A stretch of DNA of 64,000 nt from positions 248,001 to 312,000 of the forward strand of contig NZ_JBHUOZ010000001.1 of assembly GCF_042686025.1 (NCBI RefSeq). The letters run 5' to 3'. Origin of the DNA: Terrimonas rubra. Its GTDB lineage: Bacteria; Bacteroidota; Bacteroidia; Chitinophagales; Chitinophagaceae. Position numbers and translations under genes: made by a program. The notes under the pieces were generated by a model that had not been told where the DNA came from, made no database searches, and worked only from the letters and a program-made list of their open reading frames with translations. Below are positions 53,118 to 63,400 of this stretch, one piece after another. How positions within the stretch are numbered: position 1 is the stretch's first letter; the number at the start of each line of letters is the position of its first letter.

Positions 53118-56100
53118 CTCTTTATTTTTTTCTTTAGCCATAATACCCAATTCCCCTTGCCAGGCATGGTGAATTGTCTGGCCGAACCTGCTTTATAAAT
53201 TTGTTTTGTTTTCTGAATTGTACCATTGCCGGTGTTAACCCAGGCAATTTCATATCGGTTATTATCATTAATATTCAAGTCAATAATATTACCTTCCAAC
53301 TGGTATATCACCATACCAGTTTGTTTACCTGACAGTATCCATTGTTTATCGGTGTATTGTGTTACCGGCTGCATGGTACTGATAGCCTGCAAAAATTCAT
53401 TGTCTTTTACTTTTACATTTGCCAGCGAACCACCCCCCATTAACACCGCCCAGCCATTGCGGTCGGCCGCATCACCTGAGTACAAAATAGCTTTCCCGGG
53501 ATAACGTAATTTATATTCCGATACCGCCCTGTACACCTGTTGTGCAGAAGGCCCTTTGGGTTTTAATAAACGGGCATGCTGACGGGGCGCTAAATTTTGT
53601 CCGCCTTGCGGTGCATACAACTCGCCATTGGTTTGATAATGCCAGTATTTAATATCTATTACATCAATAAGATTGGCATAAGCGGGGTTTTGCAAAATAG
53701 CGTCCTGCACATCTTTGGTAGTACTTAATCCAATGATGGCCTTTTTGTTTTTTTCAACCTGCCATTCACGGATGGTGTTTAACCAGAACTGCACAAAATG
53801 TAAAGGGCCTGTATATTCCTCCCCTATTAACTGGATGACGCCATTGTTGGTGCTGAAATTATCCAGGCACTGGCGAATGTATTGCTGGTGTAACCCACGG
53901 CGAACTGCATTCGTAGTATCATAAAACAGCTCAGCCATGAAGATGCGTTTATCACCGGCATAAGGTACCGGCTCCGGAAAGCCGGTCTGGTTTATATTAT
54001 TGGCTGTGCGCCAGGCAAAGTCGGCATAGTGGGCCCCGGCTTCAATAATATTATGCTGGAAATAGTTTTGGTGAATGAGCAGTAATCCTTTTTCATCGGC
54101 CAGGCCGGCAAATTCTTTTAAACGGCCCCAGTACCAGTTGTTATTTTTGGTCAGGTCATACTTGCTCAGCCCATCCCAGGCCAGCTCCTGACCGCTGCGG
54201 GCAAAAGGCACTTCATAAAAAGGAGGCCATACATCGCCGTCCATACGGCGGATGCGTTCATGATCGTCCCTTCGCCTGTCGTACCACAAAGCATAGTTTT
54301 GTTCAAAAGCAATGGTATTGTTTGCCAGCATGGAGTCTGTTACTTCATGTAAATCATCTGTTAAGCCATTGCCTGTTTTACCCGGAACAAAACGGGTTAC
54401 GGCCATCTGGGCCTTATCTAATGCATACGGGCGGGAGCTGCCATTCCACCAGGGCGAACTGATGCTGTTACCCACCAATACCTTACTCCCCCTTGTTAAC
54501 CACCCTTGTTGTACCTGTAAAGCTGGTGCGGGTTGTTTGGCAGGTGTTGCACTAAGCCCAACCTGGTCAATCGTTTTACTGTTGTTCGCATTTACATCAA
54601 CCGGTGTACGATTAGCGGCATCAAGAATGTATTGTTGTAAACTTATTTTCGGGGTGAGCACTTCTTTCGTTAAAGCCATGGCTACTTCTACAGAGGGACT
54701 GCTACTGGCTTCGGTACCAATTTCAAGTAGCTGTTGCCGGGTATCGGGTAGGTTTTGTAACCGTTCTTTTAATTGTGCATAAAACAAACTGCGGGGCTGC
54801 AGATGGTTATTGGATTCATTCCAGTAGCCATCGCCGGCAAACTGGCTCCAGGAGCCGAAAGCCCAGTTTTGTGCACCGGGTGGCTGGTAATTATCTATAC
54901 GGGCAGCGCTGCAGTTCCACAATACACTATTGGCCATGTTCCAGCCGGCACCTTGTCCGTCCTGGCCGCGGTTTAAAAAACTAATAGCATTACCATCTAC
55001 ATTTACCACATCAAATAATACACCGGAGGACCAGCTATCCAGGCCGCCACTAAACCCTAAAGCATTCGCGGCTTCACATTGTACAAAAGCAGTTGGCCCG
55101 GGTGTACAAAATCCCGTAGCAAAACCATGTATCGCATTTTCGGTATAACAACGTTGAAATAAAGTCTGCTGCCCCTCGGTAAAAAAACTGATGCGACGCT
55201 GACCGCCAATTTCTGAAACAGGCGCTAATGCAATACAATCCTCCACCGTAATTTTTGAAGCATTACTATACAATGCTACCGCACTACCGGCAAAATGTTT
55301 AAAGGTAACCTGTTTCACCCAGCTGTTATTTACATTATTCATTACGATGGCCATCCAGCGATGGTCTTCATCTTTCGGATTATTTTTATCATACTCAGAA
55401 ACCATTTGCAGGTTCTCTATACCGCAATCACCGATCAGGCCCGGCCAGGTATAGGCCGTTACGGTAGATACGCTGTATTGTTTATCGAGGGCTGTGGTAA
55501 TGGGCGCATCAAGGGTTAAGGTATTACCCGATATAGCAGTAATTGTTCTGCGCCAGTTAATATTGCGCTGATCCGGCTTCCATCCAAGGGAGGTAATGCC
55601 GCCGCCAAAGTGATCGGTACCTAACCGGTCAATCCATTCTTTTGTTCCTTTCCGGATCACCAGCACGGCATCTCCTTTTTTAAATACGGAAGCATCTGCC
55701 ACCTGTAGCGTAAGACTGTTTACCGGTACATAGTCACTGGTAACAGCAACAGGGGTTTGCCATTTTTGGTTATCGCTGCCGCCAATGGTAACCAGGGTGG
55801 TCCTGCTTTTACCAGCACCTGTCAGTATAGTACCGTTATCGTTTACGCCGCTGCCTCTTAACACTACCCCGGAACTATGCAAGCGCAAAGCTCCTTCTAC
55901 CCGGTAAGTTCCCGGCTGCAATAAAACCGCACCCCGGAAACCATTTTGATCAACAGGTAATTTACTCACATAGTCAATGGCCGATTGAATACGGATAGTG
56001 GCATCACCGGCAGTTACCGGTACAATTATTTTAACAGGAATATCGGGGATCTTTTTTTCAGCAGCTTTATAGCCGGCATAGGAAAAATCTGGAATGCGGT

Positions 56101-56299
56101 TGCCCATAGAGTCGGCAACATATACCGCCTTGTTTTTAACAAAGGAGAGAGGCGGCTGGGGTTTGGTTTCTTTTTGGGCCCGGCCGGTAAGTGCGGACAA
56201 ACTACCGGTAATAAACAGTAAGGCTGATATGTACAATTGTTTCGCTTTCACAATAAACCTGTTTATGGTTTTATGAGAGAGACAATACAGGTTCGCCAT
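53114..56299 (-). CDS. Beta-helix (pectate-lyase-3-like) and DUF6298 protein
   Basis: This is a secreted protein of 1061 residues with a long N-region and signal segment (LYISALLFITGSLSALTGRA). Residues about 85-480 form a right-handed beta-helix with GAVLLQPGTYRVEGALRLHS, VVLRGSGVNDNGTILTGAGK and many AVALYSNASKITVEDCIALA-type turns, like pectate lyase superfamily proteins. Residues about 590-1000 form a second domain resembling DUF6298 with a TIM-barrel look (FYEVPFARSGQELAWDGLSK, GLLLIHQNYFQHNIIEAGAH, VIQLIGEEYTGPLHFVQFWL). Two possible catalytic domains in one chain suggest attack at a branched pectic site. Activity is unknown. The stop overlaps the GH140 start, so they probably work together. 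Confidence 0.7.
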   Translation of the reverse strand: MANLYCLSHKTINRFIVKAKQLYISALLFITGSLSALTGRAQKETKPQPPLSFVKNKAVYVADSMGNRIPDFSYAGYKAAEKKIPDIPVKIIVPVTAGDATIRIQSAIDYVSKLPVDQNGFRGAVLLQPGTYRVEGALRLHSSGVVLRGSGVNDNGTILTGAGKSRTTLVTIGGSDNQKWQTPVAVTSDYVPVNSLTLQVADASVFKKGDAVLVIRKGTKEWIDRLGTDHFGGGITSLGWKPDQRNINWRRTITAISGNTLTLDAPITTALDKQYSVSTVTAYTWPGLIGDCGIENLQMVSEYDKNNPKDEDHRWMAIVMNNVNNSWVKQVTFKHFAGSAVALYSNASKITVEDCIALAPVSEIGGQRRISFFTEGQQTLFQRCYTENAIHGFATGFCTPGPTAFVQCEAANALGFSGGLDSWSSGVLFDVVNVDGNAISFLNRGQDGQGAGWNMANSVLWNCSAARIDNYQPPGAQNWAFGSWSQFAGDGYWNESNNHLQPRSLFYAQLKERLQNLPDTRQQLLEIGTEASSSPSVEVAMALTKEVLTPKISLQQYILDAANRTPVDVNANNSKTIDQVGLSATPAKQPAPALQVQQGWLTRGSKVLVGNSISSPWWNGSSRPYALDKAQMAVTRFVPGKTGNGLTDDLHEVTDSMLANNTIAFEQNYALWYDRRRDDHERIRRMDGDVWPPFYEVPFARSGQELAWDGLSKYDLTKNNNWYWGRLKEFAGLADEKGLLLIHQNYFQHNIIEAGAHYADFAWRTANNINQTGFPEPVPYAGDKRIFMAELFYDTTNAVRRGLHQQYIRQCLDNFSTNNGVIQLIGEEYTGPLHFVQFWLNTIREWQVEKNKKAIIGLSTTKDVQDAILQNPAYANLIDVIDIKYWHYQTNGELYAPQGGQNLAPRQHARLLKPKGPSAQQVYRAVSEYKLRYPGKAILYSGDAADRNGWAVLMGGGSLANVKVKDNEFLQAISTMQPVTQYTDKQWILSGKQTGMVIYQLEGNIIDLNINDNNRYEIAWVNTGNGTIQKTKQIYKAGSARQFTMPGKGNWVLWLKKKIKR

Positions 56300-56609
56300 T
56301 CAGCTATCAGTTCATATTATCTCGTAACTCCCGGGATGATGTAATAAAGTTATACCTGTACAAAGTTGCCAAAAAATGCCCGATTCCAGCTCTTTCATTG
56401 TTTTTTACCATTGTTGCATAAGGTCACCGGACGATCGTGATCAACAGGTGAAACCATCACCTTGCCGCATGCCGGGCAGCATTACAGGTGCACAAGTGTG
56501 CGACGCAACAGCTGCTGCCACCTGCACTGCAGCCGGGCAAAACCACCATAACCGCCCGGTAACCTGAACAATGAATAAATAAAAGAACTTGCCGCAGTAA
56601 TTACTGCCA
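56300..56609. other. Intergenic gap with dispersed repeat
   Basis: This 310-bp gap separates the PL1 gene from the DUF6298 gene. It holds the third ACAAGTGTGCGACGCAA copy (56487-56540) and a GC-rich stretch around it. A promoter for the DUF6298-GH140 unit is expected near 56300-56400, but I do not see a clear consensus. Confidence 0.5.
56487..56540. repeat. ACAAGTGTGCGACGCAA dispersed repeat, copy 3
   Basis: The core ACAAGTGTGCGACGCAA is exact. The flank is GGTGC on the left and, on the right, ACAGCTGCTGCCACC followed by GCACTGCAGCCGGGC, which resembles the GCACTACAGCCGGG of copy 2. Confidence 0.85.
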
Positions 56610-58226
56610 TTATTTTTTAGCCTTTGTAACGATGCTGTTTAAATACACTTCAATATTGGTATAACCGCTTTTATCCTTTGCATATTTTGCAGAATCTGTT
56701 GGGTCGTTAGGATTTAAGCCATTTTTTCTTTCCCAGTCATCCGGTATACCGTCATTATCGCTGTCCTTATAAGGTGTGCCTTTGTAAGCAGGATAACCGC
56801 CTACCTGTGATGGGTCGGTGATCACACCAATTTTATAAGAATCGATCGGCAGGCGACGGTGTTTGAATTGTGTTTCGGGTAATTGTACATTGGGTAATGC
56901 AGTGGCTTTACCGGTAGCTACTTCTTTTACAATACGCTGATCCACCGCATCACGAACCGGCAACGTAGCGCCGGCATTTGCCAGCACATAATCCTTTGCC
57001 TGTTCCGCTGTTAACACAGGGATCTTTGTCATTAATAAAGGTTTGTTCACTTTGATATAATCGGTGTATTCACCGGTGTTTGGCATTTCTTCTATCTGCA
57101 CACCACCATTCCAGTTGTCTTTCGTGATCTCGGGATACCCCTCCATGATATTGCCGTTTACATAAGCACGTCCGTACACTCTGTAAGGTAATTTACTACG
57201 GCCGCTTTCCGGTTTCAGTATCCGGTGCCCCACATTGTTTTTGGGCGTAGCCGGACCGGGCTTAAAGTAGTTATTGAAAATATTGTATTGTGCACGGTAA
57301 TCGCCCCCGTCAATAGAGCGGTGTACCCAGTTGTACACAACATTGTTTACAAAATTAAACACGCCGTTCCAGCCGATAGAGGGATTACGGCCGGCATTAT
57401 TGGCCCAGAGGTTGCGCATAAAAGTTGCGTTCTCACCGCCTAAGGTACTGCCAAAAGCATGGTTCCAGGTATCCAGCGCTTCACTGAAAATAGAGTTCTG
57501 GATAGTGATATTTACGGTACCGAATTTATCCTCTATTTTGCCTGTACTGTCGTTATACATGTGACGGTACATGCTCATGTTCTCATCTAAACCCCAGGAA
57601 GCACTTACATGATCGATCATGATATTACCGATAGGGTTACCGCCAATGGCATCATCGCGACGACCCACCCAGGTTTCCCCGCGGCGGAAACGCATATAAC
57701 GGATGATCACATCGTGGGTATTGATCCACACCGATTCTCCTGCCACACATACGCCATCACCGGGTGCCGATTGTCCTGCAATAGTGATATAAGGAGCCCT
57801 GATAATTAAAGGCGTTTGAAGTTTGATAATACCGGCTACATTGAACACGATTGTCCTGGCGCCACCCTGCTCACACGCCCAGCGTAAACTGCCCGGGCCA
57901 TCATCATTCAGGTTAGTAACCACCAATACCTTACCGCCACGGCCACCAAAGCTTACTTTACCGCCACCTTCCGCACCGGGAAAAGCAGGAATATCAGCAT
58001 GTGGCAATTCATCATACCGCGAAGCCCAGGGAATATAGGGGCGTCCTTCTTTCGCCTGCTGTTGAATAATGGGATAAGCAACAGCCCAGGCCGAGTCGGA
58101 ATGACGAACGGCTGCAGCCATTAATGAATCTGATTTCTTCTTGTCTTCAGCCGATACCTGCGGGTATTGAGCAGAAGCATAGATGGTTGTTACTAATGCG
58201 AAAAGAGACAGTCCAATTTTTTTCAT
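56610..58226 (-). CDS. PL1-type pectate lyase
   Basis: This is a secreted lyase of about 538 residues that cleaves pectic polygalacturonan by beta-elimination. The signal peptide is about 19 residues (ending TIYASAQ). The parallel beta-helix (about 90-400) shows IPAFPGAEGGGKVSFGGRGG, VLVVTNLNDDGPGSLRWACE, VIIRYMRFRRGETWVGRRDD, MIDHVSASWGLDENMSMYRH and WNHAFGSTLGGENATFMRNL. The C-terminal DSDNDGIPDDWERKNGLNPN is a thrombospondin-3/dockerin-like calcium motif. BT1023 in the RG-II system is also a PL1. The start 5 codons into the frame (ATG at 58226) gives a standard signal peptide; the ATG at 58241 is also possible. It follows SusD by 160-175 bp. Confidence 0.9.
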   Translation of the reverse strand: MKKIGLSLFALVTTIYASAQYPQVSAEDKKKSDSLMAAAVRHSDSAWAVAYPIIQQQAKEGRPYIPWASRYDELPHADIPAFPGAEGGGKVSFGGRGGKVLVVTNLNDDGPGSLRWACEQGGARTIVFNVAGIIKLQTPLIIRAPYITIAGQSAPGDGVCVAGESVWINTHDVIIRYMRFRRGETWVGRRDDAIGGNPIGNIMIDHVSASWGLDENMSMYRHMYNDSTGKIEDKFGTVNITIQNSIFSEALDTWNHAFGSTLGGENATFMRNLWANNAGRNPSIGWNGVFNFVNNVVYNWVHRSIDGGDYRAQYNIFNNYFKPGPATPKNNVGHRILKPESGRSKLPYRVYGRAYVNGNIMEGYPEITKDNWNGGVQIEEMPNTGEYTDYIKVNKPLLMTKIPVLTAEQAKDYVLANAGATLPVRDAVDQRIVKEVATGKATALPNVQLPETQFKHRRLPIDSYKIGVITDPSQVGGYPAYKGTPYKDSDNDGIPDDWERKNGLNPNDPTDSAKYAKDKSGYTNIEVYLNSIVTKAKK

Positions 58227-58401
58227 GTTCACTGGGTTCATTTGCCGGCCTTACAACAAATGATATATTTAAAATGATTGAATACTACTAACAGATATCA
58301 AAAAGGAGGGAAAAGTTGTCTGCCAACCTCTCCCTTCTTTATTTTAACACACTTAATTTATTTCAAAACAACTGCTATCTGATCTCTTATAAAAGTTATG
58401 A

Positions 58402-60369
58402 TTATTGCCTGTAATCATAAGTACCCTGACCTCCTGAATAATCAAGCCAACCTTTTGTTTGCTGTAACCAGGAGTTATTTGACAGCAGGGTTGCATGTAA
58501 ACCGGACAGATAGTAATGAGGACGGAAAAGGATGGTTACCGGTAAATTGTTCACACGGTCCCACTCCTGGTCTAGCGGGGTCATTACTAATTTTGCCTGG
58601 TACACCGCCTTCAATTTCGCTATTTCTGTAGCGAAATTGGCTGCATCCGGATCAATTAAAATATTCCTGTCTGCAGCGGTTAAAGGATCAGCACTTACAA
58701 AACTTTTAGATTGCCAGTAATAGCCATTGCGTTTTGTTCCGTTTAATGGAGCAATGCCCAGTTTCTGACAGGTATTATAACCTGACTCATTATCATTACC
58801 ATATAACATCCAGCGCTGCAGATCCCAGAAACGTTTTCCTTCATAAGCCAGTTCTACGCGGCGCTCGTATAAGCAGGCCTCAATAGCCGCATACCTGTCG
58901 GCAGGTGTACCTACACCATAATTATTGGCTGATGGTATGCCTACACGCTGACGTACTTTTCCAATATAAGTAACCGCATTGCCGATATCGCCAGTTGCTG
59001 CATAACACTCCGCAATATTCAATAATAACTCCGCATACCTGTACTCAAAAATATCAGTTCCGGAGAAGGTTAACAGCGTGGTATCTGCATTGGGGTTTGA
59101 CATTTTACGAACAACTGCCGGACTATTGGTTTGGTTATTATTAAAATAAACCGGGGTACCTGTTGCATTAGGTCTCCACCTGTAAAACCAGGACGATTTA
59201 TTGGCATTTGTTCTTATACCCCATTTGGCACCGGAAAAAGCAAACGTGCGATAAAAACGGGGGTCACGGTTCTCAAAAAAGAATGTGTCTTTATAATTCG
59301 AAGCGTTGGGGCGGGTACCATCTGCCAACGGGAAAAGGTCCAGCATTTCCTTTGTTGCAGAAACGCCGCCTCCGCCATTATGATCGCGGGGACGCACCGA
59401 TTGTTCCCATGAGTTATTGTACCCCGCTGAACTGGTTTGATTGGTTGATAATAAAGTAACGATCAGGGCTTCTTTATTAAAGGAATTGTCATTCCTGAAA
59501 GTCATTTCAGCCCAGTCTTTTGCATTAGCACCAAATAAACCATATCCTGCAGTGGTTAAAGCCGTTTCGGCCTGTAAACCTGCCTGCAACGCTTTTTGCC
59601 ATTTTTCACTGCCTGGATTATCCCAGTCGCTGTTAAATAAAGGACTTGCCGCAGTTAATAATACACGGCTTTTCATAGCTAAGGCGCCGGCAGCAGTAAG
59701 ACGGCCATAGTTGGTGGTAGGCGCACTCCATATCATAGGCAATAAGTTTGCCGCCGAGTCAAGGTCTTTAACAATTTGCGTAAATACTTCTGATGATTTG
59801 GCACGGGGCACCCTGATCGACTCATCGGTAGAGCTGGCGTTTTGTACAGTAGTAACAATTGGCACACCACCATAAGTACGCACCAGGTCATAATATTGCA
59901 AAGCCCTTAAGAAGTACATTTGTCCGCGGGACGTTTTACGAAACTCTTCCGGTAATACCTGGCCTACCGTTTCAATTTTTTCCAGTAAAAAATTGGCGAA
60001 CCTGATACGGGTATAAGGGTTATTGGTTACCCCTGTACCTACGGAGTTACCATAATAAGTATCCGCATCTGTTGCCAGTTGTAAAAGAATGTTCGGGTTT
60101 GTATAGTTAATAACTGTACCGCCTAATTCTTCTGTCATTCTTGACCTGTTGTCATTATATAAACCTACTACAGATTGCAGCGGATTCCTGTAACTCACAA
60201 AATAGTAGTTGTACAGCCTGTCTATATACCATCCGGTCTGGGCTTCGTTCGTAAAAATGCTTTCGTCGTATTTATCGTAGCTCTTCATATCCTCCAGGAA
60301 ACGTTTACTGCAACTTACCATTGTCAGCAGTAACAGGGAAGAGGCCAGGTATAATATTTTATTTTTCAT
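58402..60369 (-). CDS. RagB/SusD family nutrient uptake outer membrane lipoprotein
   Basis: This is a surface glycan-binding lipoprotein of about 655 residues. The signal with lipobox (LTMVSC, cysteine at about residue 20) is followed by KRFLEDMKSYDKYDESIFTN, the SusD-type start. TPR-like helices follow (QMYFLRALQYYDLVRTYGGV, YAELLLNIAECYAATGDIGN), with the conserved ERRVELAYEGKRFWDLQRWM near the C-terminus. It forms the lid of the SusC transporter that starts directly upstream (34-bp gap). The ATG at 60369 is used because the longer frame begins with TTG. The ligand is presumably an RG-II or pectin oligosaccharide, judged from neighbouring genes. Confidence 0.96.
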   Translation of the reverse strand: MKNKILYLASSLLLLTMVSCSKRFLEDMKSYDKYDESIFTNEAQTGWYIDRLYNYYFVSYRNPLQSVVGLYNDNRSRMTEELGGTVINYTNPNILLQLATDADTYYGNSVGTGVTNNPYTRIRFANFLLEKIETVGQVLPEEFRKTSRGQMYFLRALQYYDLVRTYGGVPIVTTVQNASSTDESIRVPRAKSSEVFTQIVKDLDSAANLLPMIWSAPTTNYGRLTAAGALAMKSRVLLTAASPLFNSDWDNPGSEKWQKALQAGLQAETALTTAGYGLFGANAKDWAEMTFRNDNSFNKEALIVTLLSTNQTSSAGYNNSWEQSVRPRDHNGGGGVSATKEMLDLFPLADGTRPNASNYKDTFFFENRDPRFYRTFAFSGAKWGIRTNANKSSWFYRWRPNATGTPVYFNNNQTNSPAVVRKMSNPNADTTLLTFSGTDIFEYRYAELLLNIAECYAATGDIGNAVTYIGKVRQRVGIPSANNYGVGTPADRYAAIEACLYERRVELAYEGKRFWDLQRWMLYGNDNESGYNTCQKLGIAPLNGTKRNGYYWQSKSFVSADPLTAADRNILIDPDAANFATEIAKLKAVYQAKLVMTPLDQEWDRVNNLPVTILFRPHYYLSGLHATLLSNNSWLQQTKGWLDYSGGQGTYDYRQ

Positions 60370-60403
60370 AATACAAGTAATCAAAAGTTTGAAATTAAAA
60401 ATC

Positions 60404-63400
60404 TTAGAATCCTACATTCACCCCGAGCGCCCATGTACGTAAGGTGGGGTAACCCACATTTGGTGCATCGTACATATTGCGATACTTATTAGGATAAGGG
60501 TTATAAAGATCCCATAGATTGTTTCCTGCAATAAATACCCTGGCACTTTGAATTTTAGCCTTGTTTACCCATGCTTTAGGTAATGTATAACCAATACTCA
60601 GTGTTCTAATTACCATACGGAAGTTAGAGAGCATAAAGAAATCTGAATTGGTACCGCCAAACTGATCAAAATAGGCCAGGTTAGGATATTTGCCATTGGG
60701 GTTACTGGCCGAATCATACATATCGGTCAGGTAAATCGGATGCGACCATAAGCTATGTGTACTGCTTGTTCCCTGTTTAATATAATCCAGGAAATTAGCA
60801 CCGCCCCATGAAGTAGCTATCTGGGCAGTCAGTGAAATATCTTTCCAGCCTACACTTAAGTTAGTTGTAATACCATAAGAACGGCTCGATTTTCTGAGTT
60901 TTACATAATCCTGGTCTTTTGAAATAGTGCCGTTTGGTCCGGCAATAGTCCTGTTATTAGCATCCAGCGCACCGGCCACATCCTCGTATACCAGCATACC
61001 TTTTTTCATCAGTGATTTATTGGTGATACCCATAAAATTAGGTACTGCACCGGTCACACCCGATTTATTAGCCAGGTCTGTCAAATAAGCCCAGTAGTTA
61101 TCAATATCCGCATCGGTACGTAACATGCCATCACCACCGGAAGTACCTTTCCAGGTTTTAAAACCCCATACCGGTGCAATAGTGGACTGGCCAACTTCTC
61201 TCCTGGTAGTAGTTTTGTTAGGATAATCGAAGGGCTGGTCAAAATATTTAGTGATCTTATTATCGCCAAGACCGAAGTTCATACCAATAGAATAGTTGAA
61301 GTCTTTATGGGTCTCTCTCCATGTAGCAGCAATTTCAGTACCCCATGCTTTAACGCCACTGTAGTTTTGCTCAGCAAAAGCACCACCTACTGATATAGGT
61401 ACATTGATCGCACCGGTCATATCGGTTAACATATCGCTGGTGGTATTATAATAACCATCAATAGCTATAGATAACCTGTTTTTCAAGAAAGCCATGTCCA
61501 GGCCCAGGTTGCGTTGGGTTGTACGGTCCCATTTAACATCCCTGTTCGGAGAAGCTTCAGGTGTGATACCTGTTGTATAATTACCGCCGTTAGAGCCAAA
61601 TCCCATTCCTTTATCCGTTTCGGCTTTATATAACTGCATCCATTTCCATGCTTTTACATTATCATTACCGGTACGTGCCAGAGATCCGCGGATTTTTAAG
61701 TAGTCCATCCAGGAAACATTGTCTTTAAACCAGCTTTCCTCCGATACTACCCATCCGGCAGAAACTCCAGGGAATGAACCCCAGTAGTTTTCAGGTGCAA
61801 ACCTGGTAGAAGCATCCTGGCGGTAAACAAACTGTAAAAGGTACTTGTTTTTATAACTGTAGTTCAGGCGGCCTAAATAGGATAAACTACCACTCTCTGT
61901 TCTGTAGGTAATTGAATTGGAAGTATTTAATGTACCGGCCGATACCGATGTACCATTATAAGCTCCGGGAATAGGGTTGTCATATATCTGGTACCTGTCC
62001 TCCCACTGGTTTTCAGCCCTTTCTACGCTAGCCATTGCCGAAATACTGTGATCACCAAACCTGCGTTCATAGTTAACAAAAAAGTTCATCTGCTGGTTGG
62101 TAGAAGTTGTATTATCATAGGTAACGCGGGAGTTAGACCTGTTTAATACAGGGTTATCCCATACCGTAGTGGCAGAATATAAGTGGTTATTAGCCGTATT
62201 CATATTATTAGCTCTTGATAAAAGCTGCGCCAGCATAATTTGCTCGGTATTGGTAGCTGTTGAAGTAAGGCCATAGTTTACTTTTAATGAAAGGCCTTTA
62301 ATATAAGGTACTTCATAGTTCAAAGAAAAAACAGCATTATAGTAGAATGTTTTATTAGTTGTTTTTGAGCCGTTATTCAATAAAGCATAGTAGTTATAGT
62401 TGCTCAGTGAGTTATTACCTGACACGTTACCCAGTTTATTAGGTCCCAGCGAAGGCGAAACATAACGGTCTACGCCATTAATATTGTATATCCAGGGAAT
62501 ATACTTGGGCATGTGTAATAAAATATTATAGTCATTCTGCTCACCGCCAATAGCATACGATCCGTCACTGATATTCACTTTAGTAAAGGATTTTTCAATA
62601 TTGGTACTACCGGCTGCAATCGTTGCCCCTAAGCGCATACCGCTCATTACTTTTACATCTGTACCAGCCCTGTAAGTCCATCTTGTAAAATCCTGCGACC
62701 CTAAATTGGCGCCCTGGGTGTAATAGGAAACACCGGTAAAGTATGTAGCCCTGTCCGATCCGCCGCTTACATCTAAAGAGTGTTGCATAGCTCCTGCGGC
62801 CCTCCAGTCATTGGCCAGCCAGTCGTAATTTAAAGAGTCCATTCTCGCCAGCTCTGCCTGCGAATACAATTGTGTTTGCGGGTTCCAGCCCATAGCCGTA
62901 CCAAAACGATTGGCAAACTCACCGTACTGGCGTGCATTCATCACTTTACCATGGCTCACCGCATCATTGGTTTGAAATTTACCACTGTAACTTAAACGGG
63001 GCGCACCCACTTTACCTCTTTTTGTCTTTACCACAATAGCACCCTGGGATGCACGTGAGCCATAAATAGCTGCACTCGCGTCACGTAAAACGGTAATGCT
63101 CTCTACTTCCGATATATCCAGCATGTTAAACCTGTCCAGGGAAGGTAAACCGGTTTGCGGATCCACCTGTATCACATCATCAATTACCACCAGCGGAATA
63201 GTACCGCCACCGTCTTTACCCCAGTTAAACTGTTGCCTGATACTTAAAGTGGCCAATGAACCGGGACGTGTACTTCCGCCACTTACATTAAGACCGGGTA
63301 TTTGTCCTCTTAATGCTTCGGCAAGACTCGCCACCGGCAGGTCCTGTATTTTTTTCAGATCCGCCGTCGCCATTGAACCGGTAACATCTTTAGCACGCTG

